Source of the DNA: a virus
IMG/VR virus record: IMGVR_UViG_3300008116_000055
Coordinates: 163,542 to 227,541 of that record
DNA length: 64,000 nucleotides
Reading direction: 5' to 3' (one strand)
Numbering within the stretch: the first letter of the stretch is position 1; every line of letters begins with the position of its first letter. Of the stretch, positions 20,580 through 28,966 are shown piece after piece. The notes below the pieces were generated by a model. It worked only from the letters and a program-made list of their open reading frames with translations. It made no database searches and was not told the origin of the DNA. The position numbers were made by a program, and so were the translations under genes.

Positions 20580-21056
20580 ATGGGACAAAGAATTATCATA
20601 TCAGAAGAAGATAAAAACCGTATAAAAGGTTTATACGAACAAACCAGTAGTAAACCATTTAATTTCTTCACATATAAGGACACCGTACACAATATGATTG
20701 AATCCATGACATCTTTAATGGAAAACATTGAGAGGTCAAAACTGTGTCAATCATTGGACAATCAACTCCAACCGACTTTTGGTTTGGTGGACGATTTGGT
20801 TGCAAGAATGGCGGCAGATAATGGTATGAGTGAAGGTGAGTCTATTAAGTATGTTTACGATACTTGGAAACAACAAAAAACAGGTGGTATGCCACTTTTA
20901 ATGAAACTAATTGGTGGTAACGTAAGTGTCTCAAAAGAAATGGTGGACAAATTATATGCCCACATTAGAACCAAACAAAACGGAGCGTTATTAACCTCCA
21001 TCATATCGGACATATTTGGAAGTGCCGGTATTAAACAAATACCAATGTGTTCTTAA
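20580..21056 (+). CDS. Putative internal head protein, MGQRIIISE paralogue 1
   Basis: 158 aa. Leader MGQRIIISEEDKNRIKGLYE ends in L-Y-E at residue 20. The remainder is helical, with SMTSLMENIERSKLCQSL and LMKLIGGNVSVSKEMVDKLY. It shares the leader, but not the body, with the next gene. Function unknown. Confidence 0.85.
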   Translation: MGQRIIISEEDKNRIKGLYEQTSSKPFNFFTYKDTVHNMIESMTSLMENIERSKLCQSLDNQLQPTFGLVDDLVARMAADNGMSEGESIKYVYDTWKQQKTGGMPLLMKLIGGNVSVSKEMVDKLYAHIRTKQNGALLTSIISDIFGSAGIKQIPMCS

Positions 21057-21058
21057 AA

Positions 21059-21066
21059 TATTTATA
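21059..21066 (+). promoter_or_regulatory. TATTTATA box before 21070-21630
   Basis: Perfect box only 3 bp before the ATG, too close for an ordinary leader if it is a -10 element. Confidence 0.5.
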
Positions 21067-21069
21067 TAC

Positions 21070-21630
21070 ATGGGACAAAGAATTATCATATCCGAAGGGG
21101 ACAGAAAACACATAAGAGGTTTGTACGAACAACCAACTTCAACACCTGAAGAAAACACACCATTTTTAGAGTGGGCGGAAAACGCTGAGATTACACCATT
21201 TATTGCACCAAACCCATATAGTGGTGGTGATTTGAAATTAGGTGTACAAATTAAAAGTTCAACCGGTGAGGATTTATCTAAAATAAGTCAAACCGCAAAC
21301 CAAAAGACAATCATAAACCTAATTGAAAGAATGGATATCATTACCGAAAACGGACAGGTTGTTCATACTTTCACAACCGAAGAACAAGATGGAAGTGGTA
21401 GTGGTTTATTTAATTTCTCAACGTTTAAACCCACATATGAAATAATCGATAACTCATTTGTTGTTTACACCACCATAAGTGAAAATTCTGAGGTGATTCA
21501 AAAACTTAAACAGTTTACAAATAAAACAAATAAATTCATTGTTACTGTTACCCCTCGTCTATCAAACGATTTATTAAAGACTGGTTCCAAATTATTCAAA
21601 ACCAAGTCAAACATATTAATGGTAAACTAA
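21070..21630 (+). CDS. Putative internal head protein, MGQRIIISE paralogue 2
   Basis: 186 aa from MGQRIIISEGDRKHIRGLYE; the frame opens 18 codons earlier but overlaps the previous gene. L-Y-E site at residue 20. The body is beta-rich (DLKLGVQIKSSTGEDLSKIS, FVVYTTISENSEVIQKLKQF, KFIVTVTPRL). No catalytic motif recognised. Confidence 0.85.
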   Translation: MGQRIIISEGDRKHIRGLYEQPTSTPEENTPFLEWAENAEITPFIAPNPYSGGDLKLGVQIKSSTGEDLSKISQTANQKTIINLIERMDIITENGQVVHTFTTEEQDGSGSGLFNFSTFKPTYEIIDNSFVVYTTISENSEVIQKLKQFTNKTNKFIVTVTPRLSNDLLKTGSKLFKTKSNILMVN

Positions 21631-21638
21631 TATTTATA
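21631..21638 (+). promoter_or_regulatory. TATTTATA box before 21657-21983
   Basis: Perfect box 18 bp before the ATG. Confidence 0.6.
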
Positions 21639-21656
21639 AAAAAACATTAAAAAATT

Positions 21657-21983
21657 ATGGCAAACAAAATTGAATTAATTGATTTATTGACAAGACTATA
21701 TGATTACATGGAAAATCGTGCGGATGCAGACGGTAGTTCAGAAGGGTATGTTGCAAACGAGGAAATGGGTTTAATGGGTGAAATTGATGATATGTTACAT
21801 GCGTTGGGTCAAAAAGGTTTTGGTAGTGATGTCAGAGCGTCCCTTGATTCAAAATACAAATTCGGTGGTTTCAGTTTAAATGAAAACTCAAAAAACAGTA
21901 GTAAGAAAAAGGTTATTAAATTAAACGAATCAGAACTGATTAAGGTGATTAAAAAAGTTATTAAAGAAAACTCAAAAATATGA
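21657..21983 (+). CDS. Hypothetical protein with leader-like motif at its C-terminus
   Basis: 108 aa. The N-terminal domain is helical (MANKIELIDLLTRLYDYMEN; EEMGLMGEIDDMLHALGQK). The last residues, KKVIKLNESELIKVIKKVIK then ENSKI, are almost identical to the N-terminal leader of the 20151-20429 product, so the motif sits at the opposite end here. It overlaps the next gene by 4 bp (ATGA), so the two are translationally coupled. Confidence 0.87.
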   Translation: MANKIELIDLLTRLYDYMENRADADGSSEGYVANEEMGLMGEIDDMLHALGQKGFGSDVRASLDSKYKFGGFSLNENSKNSSKKKVIKLNESELIKVIKKVIKENSKI

Positions 21984-22642
21984 AACCAAAAACATTAAAC
22001 GAAGAGATTAACCGTATTAAAAACATCATGGGTTTCATTAATGAATCCATGGATGAACCTACTGGTGAAACTCAAGAATTTAACGGTAAAACCTATCCAA
22101 GTCACCACGGTAGTCCCTTTGATAGAGGTAGTGCTGATAGTTGGTATAGCCGTGGAACCAACCCACATAAAAACCATCCTGAATATTCCGAAGATTTAAC
22201 CCCCGAGGAAATCGATGCGTATTATGCTGGATTCTATTGGAATGAGAGACATGGTGACCATAAAGATTATGGTGATGATGACGATAGAATGAGAGATGAT
22301 GATTTGGATGAATCTAATCATGAATTAAATGAAGATGAGGTAAACTATAATATTAATCGAGCTATCCAATGTTTCTTAAATAAGAAAGGTATTAAAGATG
22401 ATGCCGGTCAACCACTAAAGATTGATGGTTCTATTGGTAGATTACCTAATTCAAAATCAGCTCAAGCCATTGCAAAATACCAAGAAAAACTTGGTGTTTA
22501 TCCTGTGGATGGTGTTTGGGGTCCTGATACCATGGAAAAAATGCCACCGAAAGATTTGGCGATGTATAAAGATTGTAAATCTGAATATGGTGACATATTC
22601 GATAAGGGTCTCCACATGTTGGGACTCGACGAAGAAAAATAA
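21980..22642 (+). CDS. Peptidoglycan-binding protein with packaging-type leader
   Basis: 220 aa. Leader MKPKTLNEEINRIKNIMGFI ends in I-N-E at residue 22. Residues about 30-115 are acidic and low-complexity (YGDDDDRMRDDDLDES). The C-terminal third is a PG_binding_1-type domain: IKIDG-like start, SKSAQAIAKYQEKLGVYPVD and GVWGPDTMEKM. It may anchor at, or be delivered to, the murein layer. Followed by a plus-strand terminator. Confidence 0.88.
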   Translation: MKPKTLNEEINRIKNIMGFINESMDEPTGETQEFNGKTYPSHHGSPFDRGSADSWYSRGTNPHKNHPEYSEDLTPEEIDAYYAGFYWNERHGDHKDYGDDDDRMRDDDLDESNHELNEDEVNYNINRAIQCFLNKKGIKDDAGQPLKIDGSIGRLPNSKSAQAIAKYQEKLGVYPVDGVWGPDTMEKMPPKDLAMYKDCKSEYGDIFDKGLHMLGLDEEK

Positions 22643-22644
22643 AA

Positions 22645-22675
22645 TTGAAACCCTCCACTCGGAGGGTTTTTTATT
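22645..22675 (+). terminator. Intrinsic terminator after 21980-22642
   Basis: AAACCCTCCACTCGGAGGGTTTTTTATTT. Confidence 0.9.
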
Positions 22676-22683
22676 TGTAAAAC

Positions 22684-22691
22684 TATTTATG
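22684..22691 (+). promoter_or_regulatory. TATTTATG box before 22697-23848
   Basis: One mismatch to TATTTATA, 5 bp before the ATG. Confidence 0.45.
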
Positions 22692-22696
22692 GTGAG

Positions 22697-23848
22697 ATGA
22701 AAATAATTATTTCAGAATCACAATTCATAAAACTTAATCAATCAATATCACAAGAAAGTGAATTGAATGAGAACCTATTGAGGTATTTTATGGGTGGTTA
22801 TAAATCCGCAAAAGATTTCGCGAAACTATTAAGAACAAATAAAACGATTTCATCAGAAATTCAAAACGTATTCAAGGACCCCGTCATGTATGGGAAATTT
22901 AATTTAGTTGGTGTTAAAACAGTAGACGATTTCGCAAAATTAATTGAGTCTAATAGATATACACCAAAATTGAAAGGTCAGTTTGAACTTTTTATTTTAA
23001 AATCCCCGAAAGTTTATCCAAATCTAGTGGATATTTCCGCAAATTCTTTAGTGAAGAACAAAACGTTTTTAGAAAAATTTAGACCAGAGATGATGCAAGG
23101 TGAATCGGAATTTAGAATACAATTAAAAAAATCACGATACAACGATTATGCTATAAATAAAATTGTTGAGAAAACTAAACATCTAATCAAAAAATCAACA
23201 AATCAATTTACATCAGCATTAGCACCAATTCAAGCCGAAATCGGGACATTAAAACCCGATTATGTAAAACTTTTTGGTATTGAGAAGTATGATAACTTGG
23301 TATCAGCACTATTGACTAATAAAATAAATCAGACTCAATTCATCAATACTTTAAGAAGAACAACCGGTAATACCAAAAAAGTTGGTAGTAATATGGTTAA
23401 AGTGTTTAGGGCGGGACCTAAGAAAGATAATTTTTTCTATGTTAGTCCTAGTAAAAAATATGTTACAAAAAACTATGCGTCAAATAATCCAAACGCTGTT
23501 CAACCTATGTATGTTAATTTGGGTAGAACTTTAGATTTAACTCGTTTAGACCCAAGAGCGGTGAAGATGGACTCTTTTGTAAAATATTTAAAAGATTCGG
23601 GTGTAAAATTCACAAAAGAAGAAGAAATTAAATTATTAGGTAAATTCCTCAAACCACAAAGTAAAACATCATTTGGAAAAAGTTACCATGACGTACAACT
23701 GTGGCACATAATTAACACATCACCCGAAATCGCGAGTGCAGCATCAAGAAGTGGTTTTAATTCAATTAAACAATTTGAAACATCATCATTCGCACCAGAT
23801 GCGTGGAATAAAGGTGACTTTTCATATTTTATTTTGAAACAACCTTAA
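22697..23848 (+). CDS. Probable ADP-ribosyltransferase, internal head protein
   Basis: 383 aa. Leader MKIIISESQFIKLNQSIS with an L-N-E site at residue 25. The last 150 residues resemble the ADP-ribosyltransferase domain of phage polyvalent proteins: VFRAGPKKDNFFYVSPSKKY with YASN after it (the R and the phenyl-S-x-x strand), VNLGRTLDLTRLDPRAVK, then SYHDVQLWHII. The catalytic Glu is not certain; the EEE run near residue 315 or a later acidic residue are candidates. T4 Alt is a precedent for an ART injected with DNA. The N-terminal half is helical and unknown. Confidence 0.85.
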   Translation: MKIIISESQFIKLNQSISQESELNENLLRYFMGGYKSAKDFAKLLRTNKTISSEIQNVFKDPVMYGKFNLVGVKTVDDFAKLIESNRYTPKLKGQFELFILKSPKVYPNLVDISANSLVKNKTFLEKFRPEMMQGESEFRIQLKKSRYNDYAINKIVEKTKHLIKKSTNQFTSALAPIQAEIGTLKPDYVKLFGIEKYDNLVSALLTNKINQTQFINTLRRTTGNTKKVGSNMVKVFRAGPKKDNFFYVSPSKKYVTKNYASNNPNAVQPMYVNLGRTLDLTRLDPRAVKMDSFVKYLKDSGVKFTKEEEIKLLGKFLKPQSKTSFGKSYHDVQLWHIINTSPEIASAASRSGFNSIKQFETSSFAPDAWNKGDFSYFILKQP

Positions 23849-23855
23849 TCTTATT

Positions 23856-23939
23856 TTATTTGTTTTTATTGTATTGGTCAAAAAAGACCATTCCCCATCC
23901 GATAAAGACAACCCCTAAAATAATATACGGTAAAATCAT
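23856..23939 (-). CDS. Possible membrane micropeptide, 27 aa
   Basis: MILPYIILGVVFIGWGMVFF followed by DQYNKNK: one hydrophobic span with a polar tail, in a 233-bp interval otherwise empty. No promoter or ribosome-binding site is visible, so it is tentative. Confidence 0.3.
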   Translation of the reverse strand: MILPYIILGVVFIGWGMVFFDQYNKNK

Positions 23940-24057
23940 AACATTTGTTTTTACATAAGATATCAATATTATTTTAATAAACAAAACAATTCTCAATCTA
24001 CGTAATTAAGAAACAATAAAAAGACCGTCTTTGAAAGATTTTTTTTGTTTTACCTAA

Positions 24058-24065
24058 TATTTATT
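24058..24065 (+). promoter_or_regulatory. TATTTATT box before 24082-24612
   Basis: Coding-strand box 16 bp before the ATG. Confidence 0.55.
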
Positions 24066-24081
24066 AGAAAAGAAAATTATC

Positions 24082-24612
24082 ATGTATAAAAATTTTAGAG
24101 TTTCAGAAGAGGAGAAAAAACAAATTCTTGAAATGCACCAATCAAATGGATATAACGCCGCAAGTAATTTAATTAACGAACAAGGTGGACAAGACCCCGC
24201 TTGGATTAAACAATCCGACTCAAATCTTAATTTTACTTCAAAAGCAAAAATGGGAATTGAGGATGGAACTCAGGCGACTTATGTGGCTGGTGGGTCGGGA
24301 GACGACAGTTTTGTAATTATTATCCCAAAAGGAAGTAAATTTAAAGTATCTCCAAGTGGTTCATTCCTTTTGTCAATAGGATATCTTGTGAGTAAAACCG
24401 CACTATTTCAAAATGGACTTCAACCCGCAACACTTTTCACTGATAATTTAGCAGTGTCAAAAGCACTTCATAGTGGTAAATTAAATGCAAGGGCGGTTAA
24501 TATTGCAGGAACTGTTGATGGAAATATAATTTATGAGGGGGGTTCAACAGCGTTTAGATTACCTAACACTGGTGAAGCTTTATCTCAGAGAATTCAAAAA
24601 TCTTTTGCATAA
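24082..24612 (+). CDS. Putative internal head protein
   Basis: 176 aa. Leader FRVSEEEKKQILEMHQSNGY carries I-L-E at residue 17 and a second I-N-E at residue 33. The body is strand-rich with glycine turns (TYVAGGSGDDSFVIIIPKGS, FKVSPSGSFLLSIGYLV). No known motif. Confidence 0.85.
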   Translation: MYKNFRVSEEEKKQILEMHQSNGYNAASNLINEQGGQDPAWIKQSDSNLNFTSKAKMGIEDGTQATYVAGGSGDDSFVIIIPKGSKFKVSPSGSFLLSIGYLVSKTALFQNGLQPATLFTDNLAVSKALHSGKLNARAVNIAGTVDGNIIYEGGSTAFRLPNTGEALSQRIQKSFA

Positions 24613-24633
24613 GTAAAAACATTTATTAAATAT

Positions 24634-24664
24634 AAAAGGGGAGTTAAACTCCCCTTTTTTTTAT
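24634..24664. terminator. Bidirectional intrinsic terminator
   Basis: AAAAGGGGAGT/ACTCCCCTTTT stem with A- and T-tracts on both sides, between convergent genes. Confidence 0.9.
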
Positions 24665-25203
24665 TTTACCAATATCATAAAATTATAGGTCTTATCACTG
24701 TAATTCTGTGAGAAAAAAACACCAACCGTTTTTGAAGACGGATTTGTTAAATCGGAAAACAAATCAGAATCTAACGACATAACATCTAATAGATAATCAC
24801 AAAACTTTAATTCTTTATTTTCAAAGTGCGCAACATACCCATACTCACTGAACAATCCGTATGTTCCCCATGTAAATCCTTGAGATAAAGGTAAACCATT
24901 TAAATTGGATACTGTGAGATAATCACTAATATCACAACTGAAGGTCACCTCATTTACACCGTTTTCACTTCTTAAGTTATTAATTGACGTTAGAACACTT
25001 TGAATAACTAATTGTTGGTTGAGACCATATTCGGTGATTGGGGATGTCTTATCTTCTTGTAAAGGTATAATCTTAATCGACCAATCACCGTTATCCACAT
25101 ATGTAATAATATCTGATTTAAATCTTTTCTGAATATCAGAAGTTTGACCAAAAGAGTTTAGTACCATTACCAAACTAACACACAAAACAACTACATTTTT
25201 CAT
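24661..25203 (-). CDS. Secreted CAP-like protein (tentative)
   Basis: 180 aa with a signal peptide (MKNVVVLCVSLVMVLNSFGQ). After cleavage, VLTSINNLRSENGVNEVTFS and a closing TVGVFFSQNYSDKTYNFMIL resemble the start (helix with N-x-x-R) and the last strands of CAP/SCP domains. The central WxNSPxH-like segment of the 27661 gene is not visible, so this is a divergent or partial member. It has a host-type promoter (25226-25256), unlike its leader-bearing neighbours. Confidence 0.85.
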   Translation of the reverse strand: MKNVVVLCVSLVMVLNSFGQTSDIQKRFKSDIITYVDNGDWSIKIIPLQEDKTSPITEYGLNQQLVIQSVLTSINNLRSENGVNEVTFSCDISDYLTVSNLNGLPLSQGFTWGTYGLFSEYGYVAHFENKELKFCDYLLDVMSLDSDLFSDLTNPSSKTVGVFFSQNYSDKTYNFMILVK

Positions 25204-25225
25204 AACTTTTGTTTTAATATTTGAA

Positions 25226-25256
25226 CAAAGTTATATATATTTTTAATATATCCAAA
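25226..25256 (-). promoter_or_regulatory. Host-type promoter of 24661-25203
   Basis: TTTG (25253-25256), 19 bp, TAACTTTG (25226-25233). Confidence 0.8.
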
Positions 25257-25313
25257 TTTTTTTTGAAATATTTTTAAAAAAAAATAATCATGGGTGTCTA
25301 ATATATTTCTTGA

Positions 25314-25321
25314 TATTTATA
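25314..25321 (+). promoter_or_regulatory. TATTTATA box before 25340-26632
   Basis: Perfect box 18 bp before the ATG. Confidence 0.6.
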
Positions 25322-25339
25322 TTATAAAGAAGAAAATTC

Positions 25340-26632
25340 ATGAGAAAAGTAATACGATTAACAGAATCGGACTTAGTGGAGGTTGTTAAAAATATTTTAT
25401 TAGAACAAAATTATTCAGAGATACAAGGAACCACTGACCCTACACCAATTGCAAAACTTTCGGTTTTAACTGATGCTGGTCTACCGGCTGATAATAATAA
25501 TTTTAGGGGGAGATGGGTTTTAGAACAACCAAACATAGGTAAAACTTTTAGTGAAACAAAAAATTTAAGTCTATTTAGAAATTTAACACCAAAATCACCC
25601 GCTGGTGGTGAGAATTATATTGAGATGATGGTACAAAAATTTATACCTAATGAACTAAATCCTGATAAAACAATTAAAAAGAAAGGTTATCCCGATACGA
25701 GTACCCCACCTGTTGTAGAATCTTTAACTAATAGTGGTTCAAAAACATTTAATGTTAAATACAAAGACCCCGATGGTAAACATACTTGGAGTCTCATTAG
25801 GATAGTAGCATCAGGTAATGGTTTGTTAGCCTTATCTAGAGCGTTATTAGAAGCTCAAGGAACACCAAATAAAATTACAATTGGTATGTCACAAACTAAA
25901 AGGGCTAGCGGTAGTTATGTATATAATGCGGCAAAAATTGGTAATATCACACCAACGTTGAATCTAATATCGAATATGGTAACCGCATCCATTATTACTA
26001 AGAGTGGGTTACTTTCTCCAACATTAAAACAATACGTCAGTGGTGATATGGTTAGTATTGGTACATATTTTAACAGGTCTAACGAAGACATTGCAAAATT
26101 AATCGCGAATTCGTTATACTTTTTTGATACATTTTTTATTCCCGAAAACGAAATTCAGGTTTTCAGAAAAAAAACAGATTCGTCAGGAAAGTTACTTTTA
26201 CCAAACTATAATTCTCAACCTTTTTTAGATTTGATAAACACAATGCCAGTGTTTAATGACATCCAAGGGTTGGTGGATGGACAAGGTGGATACCAAAAAT
26301 GGAAAAATGTTGAACCAGAGGTTATAAAATTATATGACAAATATAATGAATTAATTAAAAATGCTGTTGTTGAACAATACAAGAAAAGATTATTAGCATT
26401 TTTTACTGATGTTTATAAAGACGCAAATCAAGCAAATCAACTTGTAAGTTCGACACAATTTAGGTCTGCTAGTATAAAAATTGAGGGTGCATTTAACAAC
26501 GCGGTCGAAGGTGTGAAATACACAGGTACGGTAAAAATTGATAATGCAACATCAAAAACAACGGCTAACACCTATGAAGTCGGTAAATCAAAACCTATTA
26601 CAAATACCCCAAAACAACCTAACCAAAAATAA
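25340..26632 (+). CDS. Large putative internal head protein
   Basis: 430 aa. Leader KVIRLTESDLVEVVKNILLE with L-L-E at residue 22, the same register as the 20044 and 38330 products. The body is mixed alpha/beta (IKLYDKYNELIKNAVVEQYK near residue 345) and ends in a polar tail KPITNTPKQPNQK. No enzymatic motif recognised. Followed by a palindromic terminator. Confidence 0.9.
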   Translation: MRKVIRLTESDLVEVVKNILLEQNYSEIQGTTDPTPIAKLSVLTDAGLPADNNNFRGRWVLEQPNIGKTFSETKNLSLFRNLTPKSPAGGENYIEMMVQKFIPNELNPDKTIKKKGYPDTSTPPVVESLTNSGSKTFNVKYKDPDGKHTWSLIRIVASGNGLLALSRALLEAQGTPNKITIGMSQTKRASGSYVYNAAKIGNITPTLNLISNMVTASIITKSGLLSPTLKQYVSGDMVSIGTYFNRSNEDIAKLIANSLYFFDTFFIPENEIQVFRKKTDSSGKLLLPNYNSQPFLDLINTMPVFNDIQGLVDGQGGYQKWKNVEPEVIKLYDKYNELIKNAVVEQYKKRLLAFFTDVYKDANQANQLVSSTQFRSASIKIEGAFNNAVEGVKYTGTVKIDNATSKTTANTYEVGKSKPITNTPKQPNQK

Positions 26633-26633
26633 A

Positions 26634-26664
26634 AAAAGGGAGTTTAAACTCCCTTTTGTTTTTT
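26634..26664. terminator. Bidirectional intrinsic terminator, perfect palindrome
   Basis: The 24-bp stretch 26634-26657 (AAAAGGGAGTTT and its exact complement) is perfectly palindromic, flanked by A and T tracts. Confidence 0.9.
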
Positions 26665-27103
26665 ATAAACCGGCTTCCCAAGTTATAAGATGGTCATCTT
26701 GGGGTAAAGAAACTTTCACAGAGTCCTGTCCAATAAATTTAATGTAACCATTTAACTTATCACCGATAATTTGAATGGTTATGGTATTCATGTCGTCATT
26801 TTTGTAGTATTGTGAAACTTTATAACCACGACATTCACCTTTTAGGTTCATAACAATCACGGAATCTGGTTTGATATCCATGGGTGTTTTACGTCTCACC
26901 AAAATACGGTCGGCATAAATCAATGGGTCAGTTATTCTTTCTTCAAGATTATCATCCTCCATTGGGGTTATCTTCAACCCATTCTTGATTTCAACCAACT
27001 TAATTGGATAAATCAAATCCACCGATGAATCGGTTTCGTTTTCTTGTCCAAACAATACCACTGAAGACAAGATGAAGACGGCGATTAATGATAATTTTTT
27101 CAT
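26663..27103 (-). CDS. Secreted protein of unknown function
   Basis: 146 aa with signal peptide MKKLSLIAVFILSSVVLFGQ and cleavage probably after GQ. The mature part is strand-rich: LIYPIKLVEIKNGLKITPME, ADRILVRRKTPMD, DKLNGYIKFIGQDSVKVSLP. No family recognised. Host-type promoter at 27126-27157. Confidence 0.87.
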   Translation of the reverse strand: MKKLSLIAVFILSSVVLFGQENETDSSVDLIYPIKLVEIKNGLKITPMEDDNLEERITDPLIYADRILVRRKTPMDIKPDSVIVMNLKGECRGYKVSQYYKNDDMNTITIQIIGDKLNGYIKFIGQDSVKVSLPQDDHLITWEAGL

Positions 27104-27125
27104 GACTTTAATTAATTTGTTGATT

Positions 27126-27157
27126 CAAAGGTATGGCGACTTTTAGAATATTCCAAA
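27126..27157 (-). promoter_or_regulatory. Host-type promoter of 26663-27103
   Basis: TTTG (27154-27157), 20 bp, TACCTTTG (27126-27133). Confidence 0.82.
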
Positions 27158-27226
27158 TTTTTTTCAAATATTTTTAAAAAAAAATCGTAACTAATTCAAA
27201 ATCAACTTATTAAATTTGAAAATATT

Positions 27227-27565
27227 TTACCAAAATAGTTGTATACATATCATTGCCACTGCTAAAATCAAGGTAATTACGGTCTTTAAAGTCATAACCT
27301 CGGAAAATAACCACATAGACATAAAGGTGAAAACAATCATTCCTGACGCAAAACCTATAAGTCTCGCTGGCCATAACTGAAACCCAAAATATGTTACAAT
27401 AAGTCGAACTGATTCTAAGGTCAGTAACATTGCGGGTACCCCAAAAATAAAAAGACTAATTATTTTGTTATCGTTCATCCATTTATATTTCAAAGGTCCC
27501 TGATATTGTATAAATGTTAAAATGTGAGCACAAATAGCATAGACTAGTCCTAAAATTAAATTCAT
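27227..27565 (-). CDS. Four-span membrane protein, small DMT-like
   Basis: 112 aa, four hydrophobic spans: LILGLVYAICAHILTFIQYQ, IISLFIFGVPAMLLTLESVR, the WPARLIGFASGMIVFTFMSM block and TLKTVITLILAVAMICIQLF. The length and PARLIGFASGMIVF pattern resemble small drug/metabolite-transporter-like proteins. Substrate unknown. Inner-membrane location expected. No clear promoter element upstream. Confidence 0.85.
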   Translation of the reverse strand: MNLILGLVYAICAHILTFIQYQGPLKYKWMNDNKIISLFIFGVPAMLLTLESVRLIVTYFGFQLWPARLIGFASGMIVFTFMSMWLFSEVMTLKTVITLILAVAMICIQLFW

Positions 27566-27624
27566 GTATTAAAGATACGAATTATTTCTATCAAATCAAA
27601 ATATAAAAAATATTTTAAAATTTT

Positions 27625-27656
27625 TTTGGATATTCCAAAAATATGTTTTATGTTTG
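27625..27656 (+). promoter_or_regulatory. Host-type promoter of 27661-28332
   Basis: Perfect TTTG (27625-27628), 20 bp, TATGTTTG (27649-27656) on the plus strand, 4 bp before the ATG, so the mRNA is probably leaderless. Confidence 0.85.
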
Positions 27657-27660
27657 TGGT

Positions 27661-28332
27661 ATGAAAAGATTGATTCTGATATTATTATTGGTGAAGTCAC
27701 AAATTGTTGTCTCTCAAACAAATCGTATCTCACAAGACTCTATTAATATCTATTTTCAAAATATTGTCAACGAGTATAGGGTTAACAATAACCTAAGTAG
27801 TTTATCTATTGATACCACATTAAGTCCTTTTACAAAAAATTGGTCGGAGTACATGTTTAAACAAAATTATTGTGGACATGGTGTTGGCGACGAATCATTT
27901 GAAAATCGAGCAATTAATTTTGTATCTATAAGAGAACTTTATTGTGTTGAAAACGTGGCGGGTCCGTGGGATTTTACCAAAGACTTACCATATGATGTTG
28001 AAGACCCAAGTTACACATATTATACTAAAATTGGATTGGATGGTCTCGATTACAAATACAAATTAACCAGCACCGAAATACACACTTTATTGGATGTTGA
28101 AAATAAAATAGGTGAAGGTGTAAACACCAACAAAAATATTGCAGTTTTCGTTTTTTATCTATGGAAAAACTCACCATCTCACAACGAAGCGTTATTAGAT
28201 TATCAAACAACTAAATTCTATGTTTCCATAACATATGTTGGTACAAAAATAACAGCGTCGTATTTAGCCACAAGTTCCCCGAAACCAATAAGTAAAAAAA
28301 GACAGGGATGGTTAAGTAAATTATGTCGTTAG
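27661..28332 (+). CDS. Secreted CAP/SCP-domain protein
   Basis: 223 aa from MKRLILILLLVKSQIVVSQT, a signal peptide; six more codons upstream fall in the promoter. CAP-domain hallmarks in order: FQNIVNEYRVNNNLSSLSID (helix with N-x-x-R), NWSEYMFKQNYCGHG, VENVAGPWDF (the ExxA region), then FYLWKNSPSHNEALLDYQTT (the W-x-NSPxH signature) and FYVSITYVGTKITASY. Lysine- and arginine-rich C-terminus. CAP proteins are secreted; a role in a phage is unclear. Confidence 0.92.
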   Translation: MKRLILILLLVKSQIVVSQTNRISQDSINIYFQNIVNEYRVNNNLSSLSIDTTLSPFTKNWSEYMFKQNYCGHGVGDESFENRAINFVSIRELYCVENVAGPWDFTKDLPYDVEDPSYTYYTKIGLDGLDYKYKLTSTEIHTLLDVENKIGEGVNTNKNIAVFVFYLWKNSPSHNEALLDYQTTKFYVSITYVGTKITASYLATSSPKPISKKRQGWLSKLCR

Positions 28333-28353
28333 ATTTATAACAATTAAATGAGA

Positions 28354-28361
28354 TATTTATA
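28354..28361 (+). promoter_or_regulatory. TATTTATA box before 28374-28835
   Basis: Perfect box 12 bp before the ATG. Confidence 0.6.
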
Positions 28362-28373
28362 AATAAAAAAGTC

Positions 28374-28835
28374 ATGACCCAAATTATAGTAACAGAAACG
28401 CAGTTAAAGAACCTCACAAGAAGATTAAACGAAGATTCTATGGATAGTAAGTATAGAATGGAATGTAAAGCCGACGTTGATTATTATAAAGTAATGTACA
28501 ACGGTATGGAAATTGAATATGTATATCCATTAAATATTAACGTAAATTTTGACATCGATTTAGAGGGAAGAAGTTATGGTATTAAAAGTGTATCCGTATA
28601 TAATATCGTTGGTCCATCTGAAGTAGAAATGGAGATAGAATACTACCCTGAAAATAGTGATGATTCAGTAGATGAAACCGTTGTTGTGCCACTAAATTGG
28701 GATAATGTTGTAATAGATAAGGATGAGAATTTGGGTTATATTGGTATTGGTGATATTATACAAATTTCATTGAAAAATGATGAGAGTGGTAAAATCGTTT
28801 GTGATACCATTACAGTAAGTAGTTTCTCTATATAA
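28374..28835 (+). CDS. Putative internal head protein
   Basis: 153 aa. Leader MTQIIVTETQLKNLTRRLNE with L-N-E at residue 20. The rest is acidic and beta-rich (LNINVNFDIDLEGRSYGIKS, EMEIEYYPENSDDS), ending with a strand DTITVSSFSI. No known motif. Confidence 0.85.
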   Translation: MTQIIVTETQLKNLTRRLNEDSMDSKYRMECKADVDYYKVMYNGMEIEYVYPLNINVNFDIDLEGRSYGIKSVSVYNIVGPSEVEMEIEYYPENSDDSVDETVVVPLNWDNVVIDKDENLGYIGIGDIIQISLKNDESGKIVCDTITVSSFSI

Positions 28836-28966
28836 TCTTTACATTTTTTTAAAGTAATCGTATACTTATAATAGACCTTGTGGTTGAAGTCGAAGTGTCC
28901 TCGTGATATTTGAGTTGGAATTGATACCAACGAATTCGGGTTCAAATACAAAAAAATATAAGGAAT

